From contig CAWFEA010000023.1 in assembly GCA_963814745.1 (NCBI GenBank), forward strand, positions 62,001-126,000: a stretch of DNA of 64,000 bases, read 5' to 3'. The DNA comes from CAWBRT01 sp963814745 (GTDB taxonomy: Bacteria; Acidobacteriota; Terriglobia; Terriglobales; Acidobacteriaceae). The notes beneath the pieces are model-generated. The model was not told where the DNA came from and did no database searches. It worked only from the letters and a program-made list of their open reading frames with translations. This document shows positions 46,430 to 53,955 of this stretch, one piece after another. Both the position numbers and the translations under genes were made by a program. Each line of letters starts with the position of its first letter. Within the stretch, counting starts at the first letter, position 1.

Positions 46430-47509
46430 CTACCGGACCGGTGGTTTCCAGCCTTCGGGAGCGCGCACGCCCCGGAAGTCAGCCTGATCCAGGTTCTCTT
46501 TGGAAACCAGAACGATCGGCGTCCAAAGCTGCTTGGGAACCGGGCGCTTTTCAAGCTGATTGATGCTCGCCCGAATACACCAGCGGCCAATGATAACGCT
46601 CTGCTGCAAGACCGAGGCCGAGAGAATACCTTCTCGCATGAACTTCTCCGCGTCCGCCTGAAGATCTGTCGCGGTGATAACAATCTGGCCGCCTTTGCCG
46701 GCCGCACGCACGGCCTGGGCCGAGCCGATGCCAAGCATATCCGAGCCGTTGTACACGCCGTCGATCTTGGGGTAGGTTTGCATGAAGTCTTCCATCAGGC
46801 GCAAACCGTCGGCGGGAGTGTTCTGCGACCACTGCTCGCCGAGAATCTTGACCGCCGGGGCGATCTCGGCCATGCGCTTCTTGAAACCATCACCGCGGAA
46901 ATTCGCCCAGGAAGCTCCTGCCGGCCCGCGCAACATGACAACATTGCCCTTGCCGTGGAGAGCCTTTGCCATAAAATCCGCTTGCATCTGACCGACCATG
47001 AAATCGTCGGAACGAATCCGCGTGACCACCTTGTCGCTATCGGTCATGACGTTGCAGTTGATGACCGGGATGCCGGCCGCAACCGCGCGCTCCACCAGCG
47101 GGACCGTGCCGGCGCCATTGATGGCAACCAGGTCAATCGCATCGACCTTGCTGGCGATCAGGTCTTCCATTTGCGTAATCTGCTTCTCGAGGAACTGGTA
47201 GCCGCCGGCCTCGTGCAAGATCACTCGCGCCCCGAGCTTCTCGCCTTCGTCAATGTACCCGTATGCCTGCCCGATAAAAAACGGGTTCGACAACATTGGA
47301 ACCACGACGCCGATGGTGTAGTGCTTGGCAGGCTTCACTGGACGGGGGTATTCATCGCCAGGCTCCGCGGCCTTGGCGGGTGCTTTGGCTGCCGCCTGCG
47401 GTTTGCTCTTCGAGGGAGTCGTCTGGGCATAGCCCGGACAGACGACGGCGACACCCAAAACCAACAACAGAAAGGGCGACAGGATAGCTGACAGGGAACG
47501 ACTCCTCAT
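46430..47509 (-). CDS. Sugar-type periplasmic substrate-binding protein (RbsB-like), orphan
   Basis: 359 residues. Signal peptide (LSPFLLLVLGVAVVCPGYAQ), an Ala/Pro/Lys-rich linker (residues 30-60), then the fold HYTIGVVVPMLSNPFFIGQAYGYIDEGEKLGARVILHEAGG, IDLVAINGAGTVPLVERAVAAGIPVINCNV and GVYNGSDMLGIGSAQAVRAAGKGGQIVITATD. No ABC permease or ATPase is nearby; an MFS gene follows instead. It may serve a distant ABC system or act in sensing. Start ATG 47509 follows a GAAGGAA-like site. Confidence 0.87.
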   Translation of the reverse strand: MRSRSLSAILSPFLLLVLGVAVVCPGYAQTTPSKSKPQAAAKAPAKAAEPGDEYPRPVKPAKHYTIGVVVPMLSNPFFIGQAYGYIDEGEKLGARVILHEAGGYQFLEKQITQMEDLIASKVDAIDLVAINGAGTVPLVERAVAAGIPVINCNVMTDSDKVVTRIRSDDFMVGQMQADFMAKALHGKGNVVMLRGPAGASWANFRGDGFKKRMAEIAPAVKILGEQWSQNTPADGLRLMEDFMQTYPKIDGVYNGSDMLGIGSAQAVRAAGKGGQIVITATDLQADAEKFMREGILSASVLQQSVIIGRWCIRASINQLEKRPVPKQLWTPIVLVSKENLDQADFRGVRAPEGWKPPVR

Positions 47510-47867
47510 TCCTTCTCTCCTTGGTAAGACGGTTCAATTCTGAATGTTGGGATTCTACTGCCGGCGAACGCTTTTGCAAGCGCAAAACAGAAGCGGGAAA
47601 AGCGGACGGGGTGTTCGCATCCCGGATCCCCATCCGCGAATTAAGCTCTAACGTCCCAGTGGCGAGGTGCGTCCAACGGCCGCGACACCGGCTGCCGCCG
47701 CCGCACCGATATTGTGGACGCGATGCGGATGCAGCAACAGCCGGAGAGGGCGATAGAGCGGTCAGTGGTCACGATTGGTTAAGAAACATCACGCTGCCCG
47801 GCAGACTCAAGGGCAAGCACTTAACACTACCGGCGAATTGCAAGGACGGTCGATCAAGGCTGAAGGC
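47510..47867. other. Intergenic region between the binding-protein gene and tRNA-Leu
   Basis: About 360 bases with no supported gene. The plus-strand frame at 47521-48261 runs through the tRNA and is not credible. Confidence 0.45.
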
Positions 47868-47954
47868 TGGTGCCGGGAGGGGGGGTCGAACCCCCATGAC
47901 CTTGCGGTCGGCGGATTTTGAGTCCGCTGCGTCTGCCAGTTCCGCCATCCCGGC
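47868..47954 (-). tRNA. tRNA-Leu (anticodon CAA)
   Basis: 87 bases including an encoded CCA. Acceptor stem GCCGGGA / TCCCGGC, anticodon stem GCGGA / TCCGC with loop CTCAAAA (anticodon CAA), a long variable arm GACC-GCAA-GGTC typical of class II, and the T loop GGTTCGACC. Reads UUG leucine codons. Confidence 0.96.
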
Positions 47955-48269
47955 AAGTGAGTGGCATCAACAATTTAGCACACTCTCCAGAATCACCCAA
48001 AATTTGTGTCGGCGTCCAAGCCGGTGCTCACGGCGCGACTCGTGGGGGCTGCCGCTCGGCGGCTGCTCTCCGCTCCGCATGTGGCAGCTATGCTCCGCAA
48101 AACCTCAAGAATCACTATACTTGTGGCTCGACAGCTGTCTATACTTTTGGCACGACAAGCATCCGCCAAGATGGAAATGGCTAACGCCGTCGGCGCACCA
48201 CCGTCGGGCCTTTTGCGACTTCCCGGGGTGCACTTGGCCGGCTGCCGATCGAAACACATAGGGAGCATC
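47955..48269. other. Intergenic region upstream of the KDG permease gene
   Basis: About 315 bases between tRNA-Leu and the permease start. The permease frame is open back to 48006, but that part is not membrane-like. The promoter was not firmly identified. Confidence 0.4.
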
Positions 48270-49226
48270 ATGAAAATCTACAAGACAATGACACGTGTGC
48301 CGGGCGGATTGATGGTGGTTCCGCTGTTTATCGGTATGGTGATTAACACGTTCTTCCCCCATTTGCTCAAAATTGGAGGATTCACCGAAGCCCTGACCGG
48401 GATTGGATATCCGACGGTTCTTGGCATGTACCTGTTTACGGTCGGCACCAAGATGACCGTAAGGGCCGCGCCCAAGATGTTGCTGCGCGGTTTCGGCATC
48501 ATGTTCACCAAGGTCGCAACCGCCACGTTGCTCGCGCTCATGGTCGCCAAGATGTTTGGCGGAAGCATTATGGGCTTGAGCTTCCTGGCCGTGATGGTGG
48601 CCATGAGCGACACCAACGGCGGCATGTTCCTGGCCCTGACCAGCATCATGGGAACCAAAGAAGATGCCGGGACCTACGTCCTGCAGAGCATCGAGACCGG
48701 ACCGTTCCTGACGATGATCATTTTCGTCGGCACCGGCTTGGCGGTGATTCCATGGCTGACCATGCTTTCCGTGGTCGCACCCATTGTGGTCGGCGCTATT
48801 TTTGGCAACCTGGACGACGACATGAGGGAATTCTTCGGCTCGCATGAGCCGATCATCGTTCCTTTCATGGCGTTCACTCTCGGCCAGACGCTCAACATCA
48901 AGAACGGGTTAAAAGCCGGACTTCCCGGAATCGTGCTGGGAGTTGCCGTTTTTGTGATCACCGGCATCGTCTGCATCGCCGCCGACAAGTTGCTGGGCGG
49001 AAGCGGCATTGCCGGGGCTGCCGCCTCGAGCACCGCGGGCAATTCGGCGGTAGTTCCGAAGGCGGTTGCCATGGCCGACAAATCGTTCATGCCGGTTGCT
49101 GACGCCGCTACTTTTCAGGTGACCGCCTCGGTCATCGTCACGGCCATCTTGACGCCGTTGCTGACTTCCTGGATGTACAAGAGAATAAACAAGGCGCGTG
49201 AAGCCAAGGCCGCGATAGCGGATTGA
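48270..49226 (+). CDS. kdgT: 2-keto-3-deoxygluconate permease (KdgT family)
   Basis: 318 residues from ATG 48270 (GGGAG upstream). About ten membrane segments; hallmark stretches MTRVPGGLMVVPLFIGMVINTFFPHLLKIGGFTEAL, MVAMSDTNGGMFLALTSIMGTKEDAG and AFTLGQTLNIKNGLKAGLPGI. The family imports 2-keto-3-deoxygluconate with protons. It heads a set of sugar-acid genes (GlcG-like, tartronate-semialdehyde reductase, hydroxyacid reductase). Confidence 0.9.
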   Translation: MKIYKTMTRVPGGLMVVPLFIGMVINTFFPHLLKIGGFTEALTGIGYPTVLGMYLFTVGTKMTVRAAPKMLLRGFGIMFTKVATATLLALMVAKMFGGSIMGLSFLAVMVAMSDTNGGMFLALTSIMGTKEDAGTYVLQSIETGPFLTMIIFVGTGLAVIPWLTMLSVVAPIVVGAIFGNLDDDMREFFGSHEPIIVPFMAFTLGQTLNIKNGLKAGLPGIVLGVAVFVITGIVCIAADKLLGGSGIAGAAASSTAGNSAVVPKAVAMADKSFMPVADAATFQVTASVIVTAILTPLLTSWMYKRINKAREAKAAIAD

Positions 49227-49342
49227 AGTAGATCACGACCTTGCATGCAGTTTCCTCAAGGGCTGCCTTGGGGAAGTGTGGAGCGAAGTCGTACAATGAT
49301 GTAAGCGTGAGCTGAAGTCAATAAAAGAAAGAAGGACTGACG

Positions 49343-49759
49343 ATGGAAACGGTGAGTTTGGAATCTGCGCAGAAGATCCTCGTTCAGGCCACGGAGAAGG
49401 CGGCCAAGGATTTTGGCCGTCCTATTTGTGTTTCGGTGTGCGACAAGCATGGATTCCTGATCGCTTTCGCCCGCATGAATAATGCGCCGGTGAGGAGCAT
49501 CGAAATCTCGCGCCGGAAAGCGTACACTGCTGTCCGGATGGGTATGTCAACTGACGCGTTTCTGGCTCGACTCCACAAGGAACAGATCGAGGCCGGTTTT
49601 TTCGGCGACGATATGCTCACGGCGCTTCCCGGCGGCAACCTGCTGAAGGACGCTGCCGGCAACGTTCTGGGTGGCGTGGGAGTGAGCGGCCTTGCGGCCA
49701 GCGAGGACCAGTCCATCACCGAAGCGATGGCGGAACTGGTGAAAACGGGCAAAGTCTAG
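49343..49759 (+). CDS. GlcG/HbpS family protein (DUF336)
   Basis: 138 residues from ATG 49343 (AAGGA upstream). Typical text: RPICVSVCDKHGFLIAFARMNNAPVRSIEISRRKAYTAVRMGMST and LLKDAAGNVLGGVGVSGLAASEDQ. The family is common beside glycolate and other hydroxyacid genes and some members bind heme or cobalamin-like cofactors; its exact role is not settled. Cytoplasmic, no signal peptide. Confidence 0.87.
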   Translation: METVSLESAQKILVQATEKAAKDFGRPICVSVCDKHGFLIAFARMNNAPVRSIEISRRKAYTAVRMGMSTDAFLARLHKEQIEAGFFGDDMLTALPGGNLLKDAAGNVLGGVGVSGLAASEDQSITEAMAELVKTGKV

Positions 49760-49807
49760 AACGGTTCCACGGAAGGCGCATCGCGAAAAGCAGTCGGGCA
49801 TTTGAGA

Positions 49808-49838
49808 TTCGGGCAAACGCGTTTGGCGTTTGCCCGAA
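49808..49838 (+). terminator. Strong hairpin after the GlcG-like gene
   Basis: Perfect 13-base stem TTCGGGCAAACGC / GCGTTTGCCCGAA with loop GTTTG, 48 bases after the stop. No T tract follows, so it may act as an mRNA stabiliser or a weak terminator. Confidence 0.55.
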
Positions 49839-49948
49839 GTCCAACGGCCATCGCGCCGGATGCTTCAACCAAAGGGAACTGCTCTGATAACGGCTCTTAA
49901 TTTGATCTTTAATTTAGTCTTTCCAATCTAAATTTCGTAGGGAAAAAA

Positions 49949-50842
49949 ATGAACAAAATTGGATTTGTTGGCTTGGGAATCATGGGCAAGCCCATGAGTA
50001 AGAATTTACTGAAGGCCGGTTACAAACTGGTTGTTTACGATATCGTTGCGGCGGCCGTGGAAGAGGTGAAGAAGGCGGGCGCTGAAGTCGGCACCTCGCC
50101 CAGCGACGTGGCTTCCAAGACCGATGTGGTCATCACCATGCTGCCGAATTCGCCCCAGGTAAAGGAAGTGGTGCTGGGCAAGAACGGCCTCCTCGAAGGC
50201 GCGAAATCCGGCTCGCTGGTGGTTGACATGAGCTCGATCGCCCCGCTGGTGGCTCGCGAAGTGGCCGCCGAGCTGAAGAAGAAAAACATCCGCATGCTCG
50301 ACGCCCCGGTCAGCGGCGGTGAACCAAAGGCAATCGACGGAACGCTGTCCATCATGGTTGGCGGCGAGAAGGCCGATTTCGACCAGATGCTTCCCGTGTT
50401 CAAGTGCATGGGCGCGTCCGCCGTCCTCACCGGTGCAGTCGGCGCCGGCAACGTTACCAAGCTGGCCAACCAGATTATCGTCGCCATCAATATTGCGGCG
50501 GTCTCGGAAGCCATGGTACTGGCTACCAAGGCCGGGGTGGATCCGAACCTGGTGTACGAAGCGATCAAGGGCGGCTTGGCGGGCAGCACCGTGCTCAACG
50601 CCAAGGCTCCGCTGATGATGGATCGCAAGTTCAACCCCGGGTTCCGCATCAACCTGCACATTAAGGACATGGGCAACGTTCTCGACACCGGTCACGGCGT
50701 CGGCGTGCCGCTGCCGCTCTCGGCCGCCGTCATGGAAATCATGCAGGCGCTGAAAGTCGACGGCATGGGCGATTGCGACCACGGCGCCATCGTGCGCTTC
50801 TACGAGAAGCTTGCCCAGACCGAAGTTAAACGGCAGTCCTAA
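49949..50842 (+). CDS. garR: 2-hydroxy-3-oxopropionate reductase (tartronate semialdehyde reductase)
   Basis: 297 residues. NAD(P) motif IGFVGLGIMGKPMSKNLLKAG, substrate motif MLDAPVSGGEPKAIDGTLSIMVGG and catalytic Lys in GAGNVTKLANQIIV. The product family reduces tartronate semialdehyde to glycerate in glyoxylate and glucarate use. Near relatives (other beta-hydroxyacid dehydrogenases) cannot be excluded. It follows the hairpin at 49.8 kb and likely has its own promoter; the reductase gene follows 33 bases downstream. Confidence 0.88.
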   Translation: MNKIGFVGLGIMGKPMSKNLLKAGYKLVVYDIVAAAVEEVKKAGAEVGTSPSDVASKTDVVITMLPNSPQVKEVVLGKNGLLEGAKSGSLVVDMSSIAPLVAREVAAELKKKNIRMLDAPVSGGEPKAIDGTLSIMVGGEKADFDQMLPVFKCMGASAVLTGAVGAGNVTKLANQIIVAINIAAVSEAMVLATKAGVDPNLVYEAIKGGLAGSTVLNAKAPLMMDRKFNPGFRINLHIKDMGNVLDTGHGVGVPLPLSAAVMEIMQALKVDGMGDCDHGAIVRFYEKLAQTEVKRQS

Positions 50843-50875
50843 ACTTGGAAGAACTCGCAGCATCGGAACCGTGAG

Positions 50876-51862
50876 ATGAAGAAAGCCAACGTTTTTGTAA
50901 CCAGACTGATACCTCAGGCGAACATCGACGAGCTGAAGAAGCACTTCGATGTCGTCGAGGTTAACTACGAGGATCGCCCGCTGCCCAAGGCGGAGCTGCA
51001 AGCCAAGGCCAAAGGCCGCGACGCCTTGCTGACGCTGGTGACCGACACGGTCGACGGCGAATTGCTGGACGCGGCCGGGCCGCAATTGAAGATTGTTGCC
51101 AACTACGCGGTCGGCTTCAACAACTTCGATTTGGCGGCCGCCACCAAGCGCGGCGTGATTCTGACCAACACCCCGGGCGTGCTGGACGACGCCACGGCAA
51201 CCCATACCTGGGCCCTGCTGCTGACAACCGCCCGGCGAGTGGTGGAAAGCGATAAGTATCTTCGCGCCGGCAAGTGGAAGGGCTGGGCGGCGATGGACTT
51301 CGTCGGTCTCGACGTGGACCGGAAAACGCTAGGGATCGCCGGCCTGGGCCGCATCGGAACCAATGTTGCACGCAAGGCGAAGGGGTTCGATATGAAAATT
51401 ATCTACTCCGACGTTCGCCGCAACCTGGATTTCGAAAAGCAGTTCGGCGCCACCTACGTCGATAAGGAAACTCTGTTGAAGGAGTCGGATTTCCTTAGCC
51501 TGCACGTGCCGCTGACCCCGGAAACTCACCATTACATCGGCGAGAAAGAACTCAAGCTGATGAAGAAGAGTGCGGTTCTGATCAATGCCTGCCGTGGGCC
51601 GGTGGTTGACGAGAAGGCGTTGGTCAAGGCACTGCGCGAGAAACAGATCTGGGGCGCCGGTCTCGATGTTTTCGAGAAGGAACCGCAGATCGAACCTGGA
51701 CTGGCGGAATTCGATAACGTCGTCATCGTTCCGCACATCGCATCGTCAACGATCGAAACCCGGCTTGGCATGGGCCGGATCGCCGTGAACAACATCATCA
51801 AGGTACTCAACGGCGAAGCGCCTGATACGTGCGTGAATCCGGACGTGTTGCCGAAGAAATAA
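50876..51862 (+). CDS. D-2-hydroxyacid dehydrogenase, glyoxylate/hydroxypyruvate reductase type
   Basis: 328 residues. Substrate side motif VANYAVGFNNFDLAAATKRGV, NAD motif LGIAGLGRIGTNVARKAKGF, catalytic Arg (INACRGPVVDEKALVKAL), Glu (FEKEPQI) and His (NVVIVPHIASST). The family reduces glyoxylate or hydroxypyruvate, or oxidises D-glycerate. It pairs with the tartronate semialdehyde reductase gene upstream, fitting glycerate metabolism. The ribosome site is weak. Confidence 0.9.
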   Translation: MKKANVFVTRLIPQANIDELKKHFDVVEVNYEDRPLPKAELQAKAKGRDALLTLVTDTVDGELLDAAGPQLKIVANYAVGFNNFDLAAATKRGVILTNTPGVLDDATATHTWALLLTTARRVVESDKYLRAGKWKGWAAMDFVGLDVDRKTLGIAGLGRIGTNVARKAKGFDMKIIYSDVRRNLDFEKQFGATYVDKETLLKESDFLSLHVPLTPETHHYIGEKELKLMKKSAVLINACRGPVVDEKALVKALREKQIWGAGLDVFEKEPQIEPGLAEFDNVVIVPHIASSTIETRLGMGRIAVNNIIKVLNGEAPDTCVNPDVLPKK

Positions 51863-51914
51863 TCCGTTCCTTCGGCGGCAGCCGGGCCGGATTAAGCTAC
51901 ACCATCCTGATCCT

Positions 51915-51955
51915 TCGCCGGTCCTGAAATGTGGATTCCAGGGCCGGCGATTTTT
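51915..51955 (+). terminator. Rho-independent terminator after the hydroxyacid dehydrogenase gene
   Basis: Twelve-base stem (TCGCCGGTCCTG with CAGGGCCGGCGA, one G-T pair), loop of 12 bases, followed at once by TTTTT. It lies between convergent genes. Confidence 0.85.
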
Positions 51956-51966
51956 CCCAAAACTAT

Positions 51967-52296
51967 CTACTTGCGATGGCATTGGCCGCAATTGGCGAAT
52001 GCCTTTTTGTCGTTGTGGCAGGCGAAACATTTTCTATCGCTGCCGTGGTCGGCAATGGAAATCATGCCCTGTTTCTGGGTTTGAAACAGTTGCGTGCCGG
52101 TTGACGGCAGGCGCATGTGGCAATCCAGGCATGTACAGCCCTTGGAGGCGTGCAGGCGATGATCGAAGACAACCGATCCCTGCCCGCCGCCCCGGTAATT
52201 GATTGCCCTCGCGTCCGCGCTGAAAGCGTTCGAGCAAAAGAGGCAAAGCAACAGGCAGACCAGCGCCAGTCGAAGGCCCATCTGAAAGCGATTCAT
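51967..52296 (-). CDS. Exported triheme c-type cytochrome (c7-like)
   Basis: 109 residues. Signal peptide (LALVCLLLCLFCSNAFSAD) and three heme motifs CLDCH, CFACH and CGQCH, with other His residues (FDHRLH, ADHG) as possible sixth ligands. The size and heme count fit the c7/c3-like periplasmic carriers. The gene starts 12 bases after the FMN dehydrogenase stop, so it is probably the electron acceptor of that exported enzyme. Confidence 0.88.
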   Translation of the reverse strand: MNRFQMGLRLALVCLLLCLFCSNAFSADARAINYRGGGQGSVVFDHRLHASKGCTCLDCHMRLPSTGTQLFQTQKQGMISIADHGSDRKCFACHNDKKAFANCGQCHRK

Positions 52297-52307
52297 AGAG
52301 TGGCCTC

Positions 52308-53513
52308 CTATGCCAGAATCTGCCGGCCGATGCTCGGAACGTCCGGGCAGGCGGTGACCACCATCGCGGCTTCCAGTTCATCGCGCATGGTCTTCATGAA
52401 CAGGCCTACTCCCGGCCGGCCGTCCCCGAATGCGGCGCGGATAATATGGCGGCCTACCATCACGCAATCGGCGCCCAAGGCAACGTATTTCAGAACGTCG
52501 TCGCCGTAGTGCACGCAGCCGTCGACAAAGATCACCATTTTGCCTTTCACCTTGTCGGCGATGGCAGGCAGCACGTCGGCCGTGCCGGGCGTGTGATCCA
52601 GAACCCGTCCGCCGTGGTTGGAGACGCAGATTCCGGCGGCTCCGGCCTCGCCGGCCAACAGAGCATCCTCGGGAGTCGTAATGCCCTTCACGACGACCGG
52701 GATCCGGGTGGCGCGAACGATCTCGCGCAATTGCGCAACCGTCTTTGGTTCAACCGCCAAATCGCGAGGATTTCCCCGGTAGCGGCCGGCGGAATCGATG
52801 TCGATGGAAATGATCCAGGCGTTGGCGGCTTCGGCCAACTTGACGAGGCTGAGCAGGCTCTGCTGTGGGCGCGGCTTGATGCCCGCGACAGCCTTGCCCT
52901 GGTATCTGGCAATGACGTCATAGCGCCCTTTGATCATTTCGATCTTGTCCATCTGCCCATCGCCAATGGCACCGATGCTTCCGGCATCGACGCATCCGCC
53001 GATAATCCTGTCGAAGTATTCGGCGTCAGGCAACAGGCCACGAAAGTTGCCCGCAGGGCCCCCGATCGGCGCCGCCACCGCGGGCAGCGAAAGCTTCATG
53101 CCGAAGATGACGGTGGAGGTATCGGGTTTCTTGTCCTGATTGGACACGCCGTTCAGTGGACGCAGCTTGAGATGCACCCGCTGCAGGCCGCGGTAATTGT
53201 TCTGGAACGACATGCCTGATCCCAGGCCGCCGATTCCCGGGAACTCACCGACGCAGGCCACGCCGTCGCAGGCCGGGCAGACGCGGCAAATGGGATACAT
53301 GACTTGCCGGGCCTTCTGGTAGACCTCGGCCACGTTTCCTTTCGCGCTCCCCGGTCCATAGGGCGGAGCAAAAGGCGCCGGCGGCGTCTTGGCCGCCGGA
53401 GCGGCGTCTTTCACGGCCTGCTGCGCCGATGCGGTTGCCGGGAGAATCACTTCGCCGGCCAACGCGCCGGCTCCAAAGAGTGCGGAAGCTTTCAAGAAAT
53501 CACGTCTGGACAT
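52308..53513 (-). CDS. FMN-dependent alpha-hydroxyacid dehydrogenase, Tat-exported
   Basis: 401 residues from ATG 53513 (AGGAGA upstream). Tat signal MSRRDFLKASALFGAGALAGEVILPATASA. FMN barrel motifs: IPVVVKGITTPEDALLAGEAGAAGICVSNHGGR (catalytic His in SNHGGR), DIDSAGRYRG, VDGCVHYGDDVLKYVALGADCVMVGR. Near the N-terminus PICRVCPACDGVACVGEFPGIGG has four cysteines, as in some clostridial relatives. Likely oxidises lactate or another 2-hydroxy acid in the periplasm and gives electrons to the triheme cytochrome of the next gene. Confidence 0.87.
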   Translation of the reverse strand: MSRRDFLKASALFGAGALAGEVILPATASAQQAVKDAAPAAKTPPAPFAPPYGPGSAKGNVAEVYQKARQVMYPICRVCPACDGVACVGEFPGIGGLGSGMSFQNNYRGLQRVHLKLRPLNGVSNQDKKPDTSTVIFGMKLSLPAVAAPIGGPAGNFRGLLPDAEYFDRIIGGCVDAGSIGAIGDGQMDKIEMIKGRYDVIARYQGKAVAGIKPRPQQSLLSLVKLAEAANAWIISIDIDSAGRYRGNPRDLAVEPKTVAQLREIVRATRIPVVVKGITTPEDALLAGEAGAAGICVSNHGGRVLDHTPGTADVLPAIADKVKGKMVIFVDGCVHYGDDVLKYVALGADCVMVGRHIIRAAFGDGRPGVGLFMKTMRDELEAAMVVTACPDVPSIGRQILA

Positions 53514-53955
53514 AAGGACATCTCCTGTTGAGCGGATGAATGCATGTAAAAACAAAACGCGCAAAAGAACTTACAGCACAATCGCACGGCAGGCGTCTTT
53601 GTGAAGAAACACCAATGTGCCGGAATGCGCGGCGGTTGTCAATCGTTAAGCGGCAGTCGGGGCGCGGAGCGGACGGAAACGATGGCGGCGGGTCTGGGGA
53701 TCGTCGATTACTTGCGGCGAGAAATGATGGAGCCAATGGGCGGCGCGGTCACGGGAATTCAACCCGTCGAGGGCCTCCTCAGCCGGTCTTTGAATTCCAG
53801 GGATTCCAGTTCTCACGGGCGAAGGCTTCGCAGTCGTGAGCGTCGAACTCGGCGCCGATCCGAGCGGCAAAAAAATCGTCCGGTTCATAGGATAGACCCA
53901 AAACCGGACGGGGTTGTGTCGCGGATGTTTTCGTCGCTTCGACGCCGAGCAGCGG
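53514..53955. other. Intergenic region between the FMN dehydrogenase and the LutB-LutA fusion gene
   Basis: About 440 bases. It holds the promoter of the FMN dehydrogenase on the minus strand and the 3' end region of the lactate operon. No gene, terminator or operator that I can support. Confidence 0.4.

Noticed and set aside
47868..47954. tRNA-Leu as an integration site for a genomic island
   Set aside because: No partial repeat of the tRNA 3' end and no integrase are seen nearby.
49227..49342. Riboswitch before the GlcG-like gene
   Set aside because: Only about 115 bases, with no conserved riboswitch core or paired helices that I can see.
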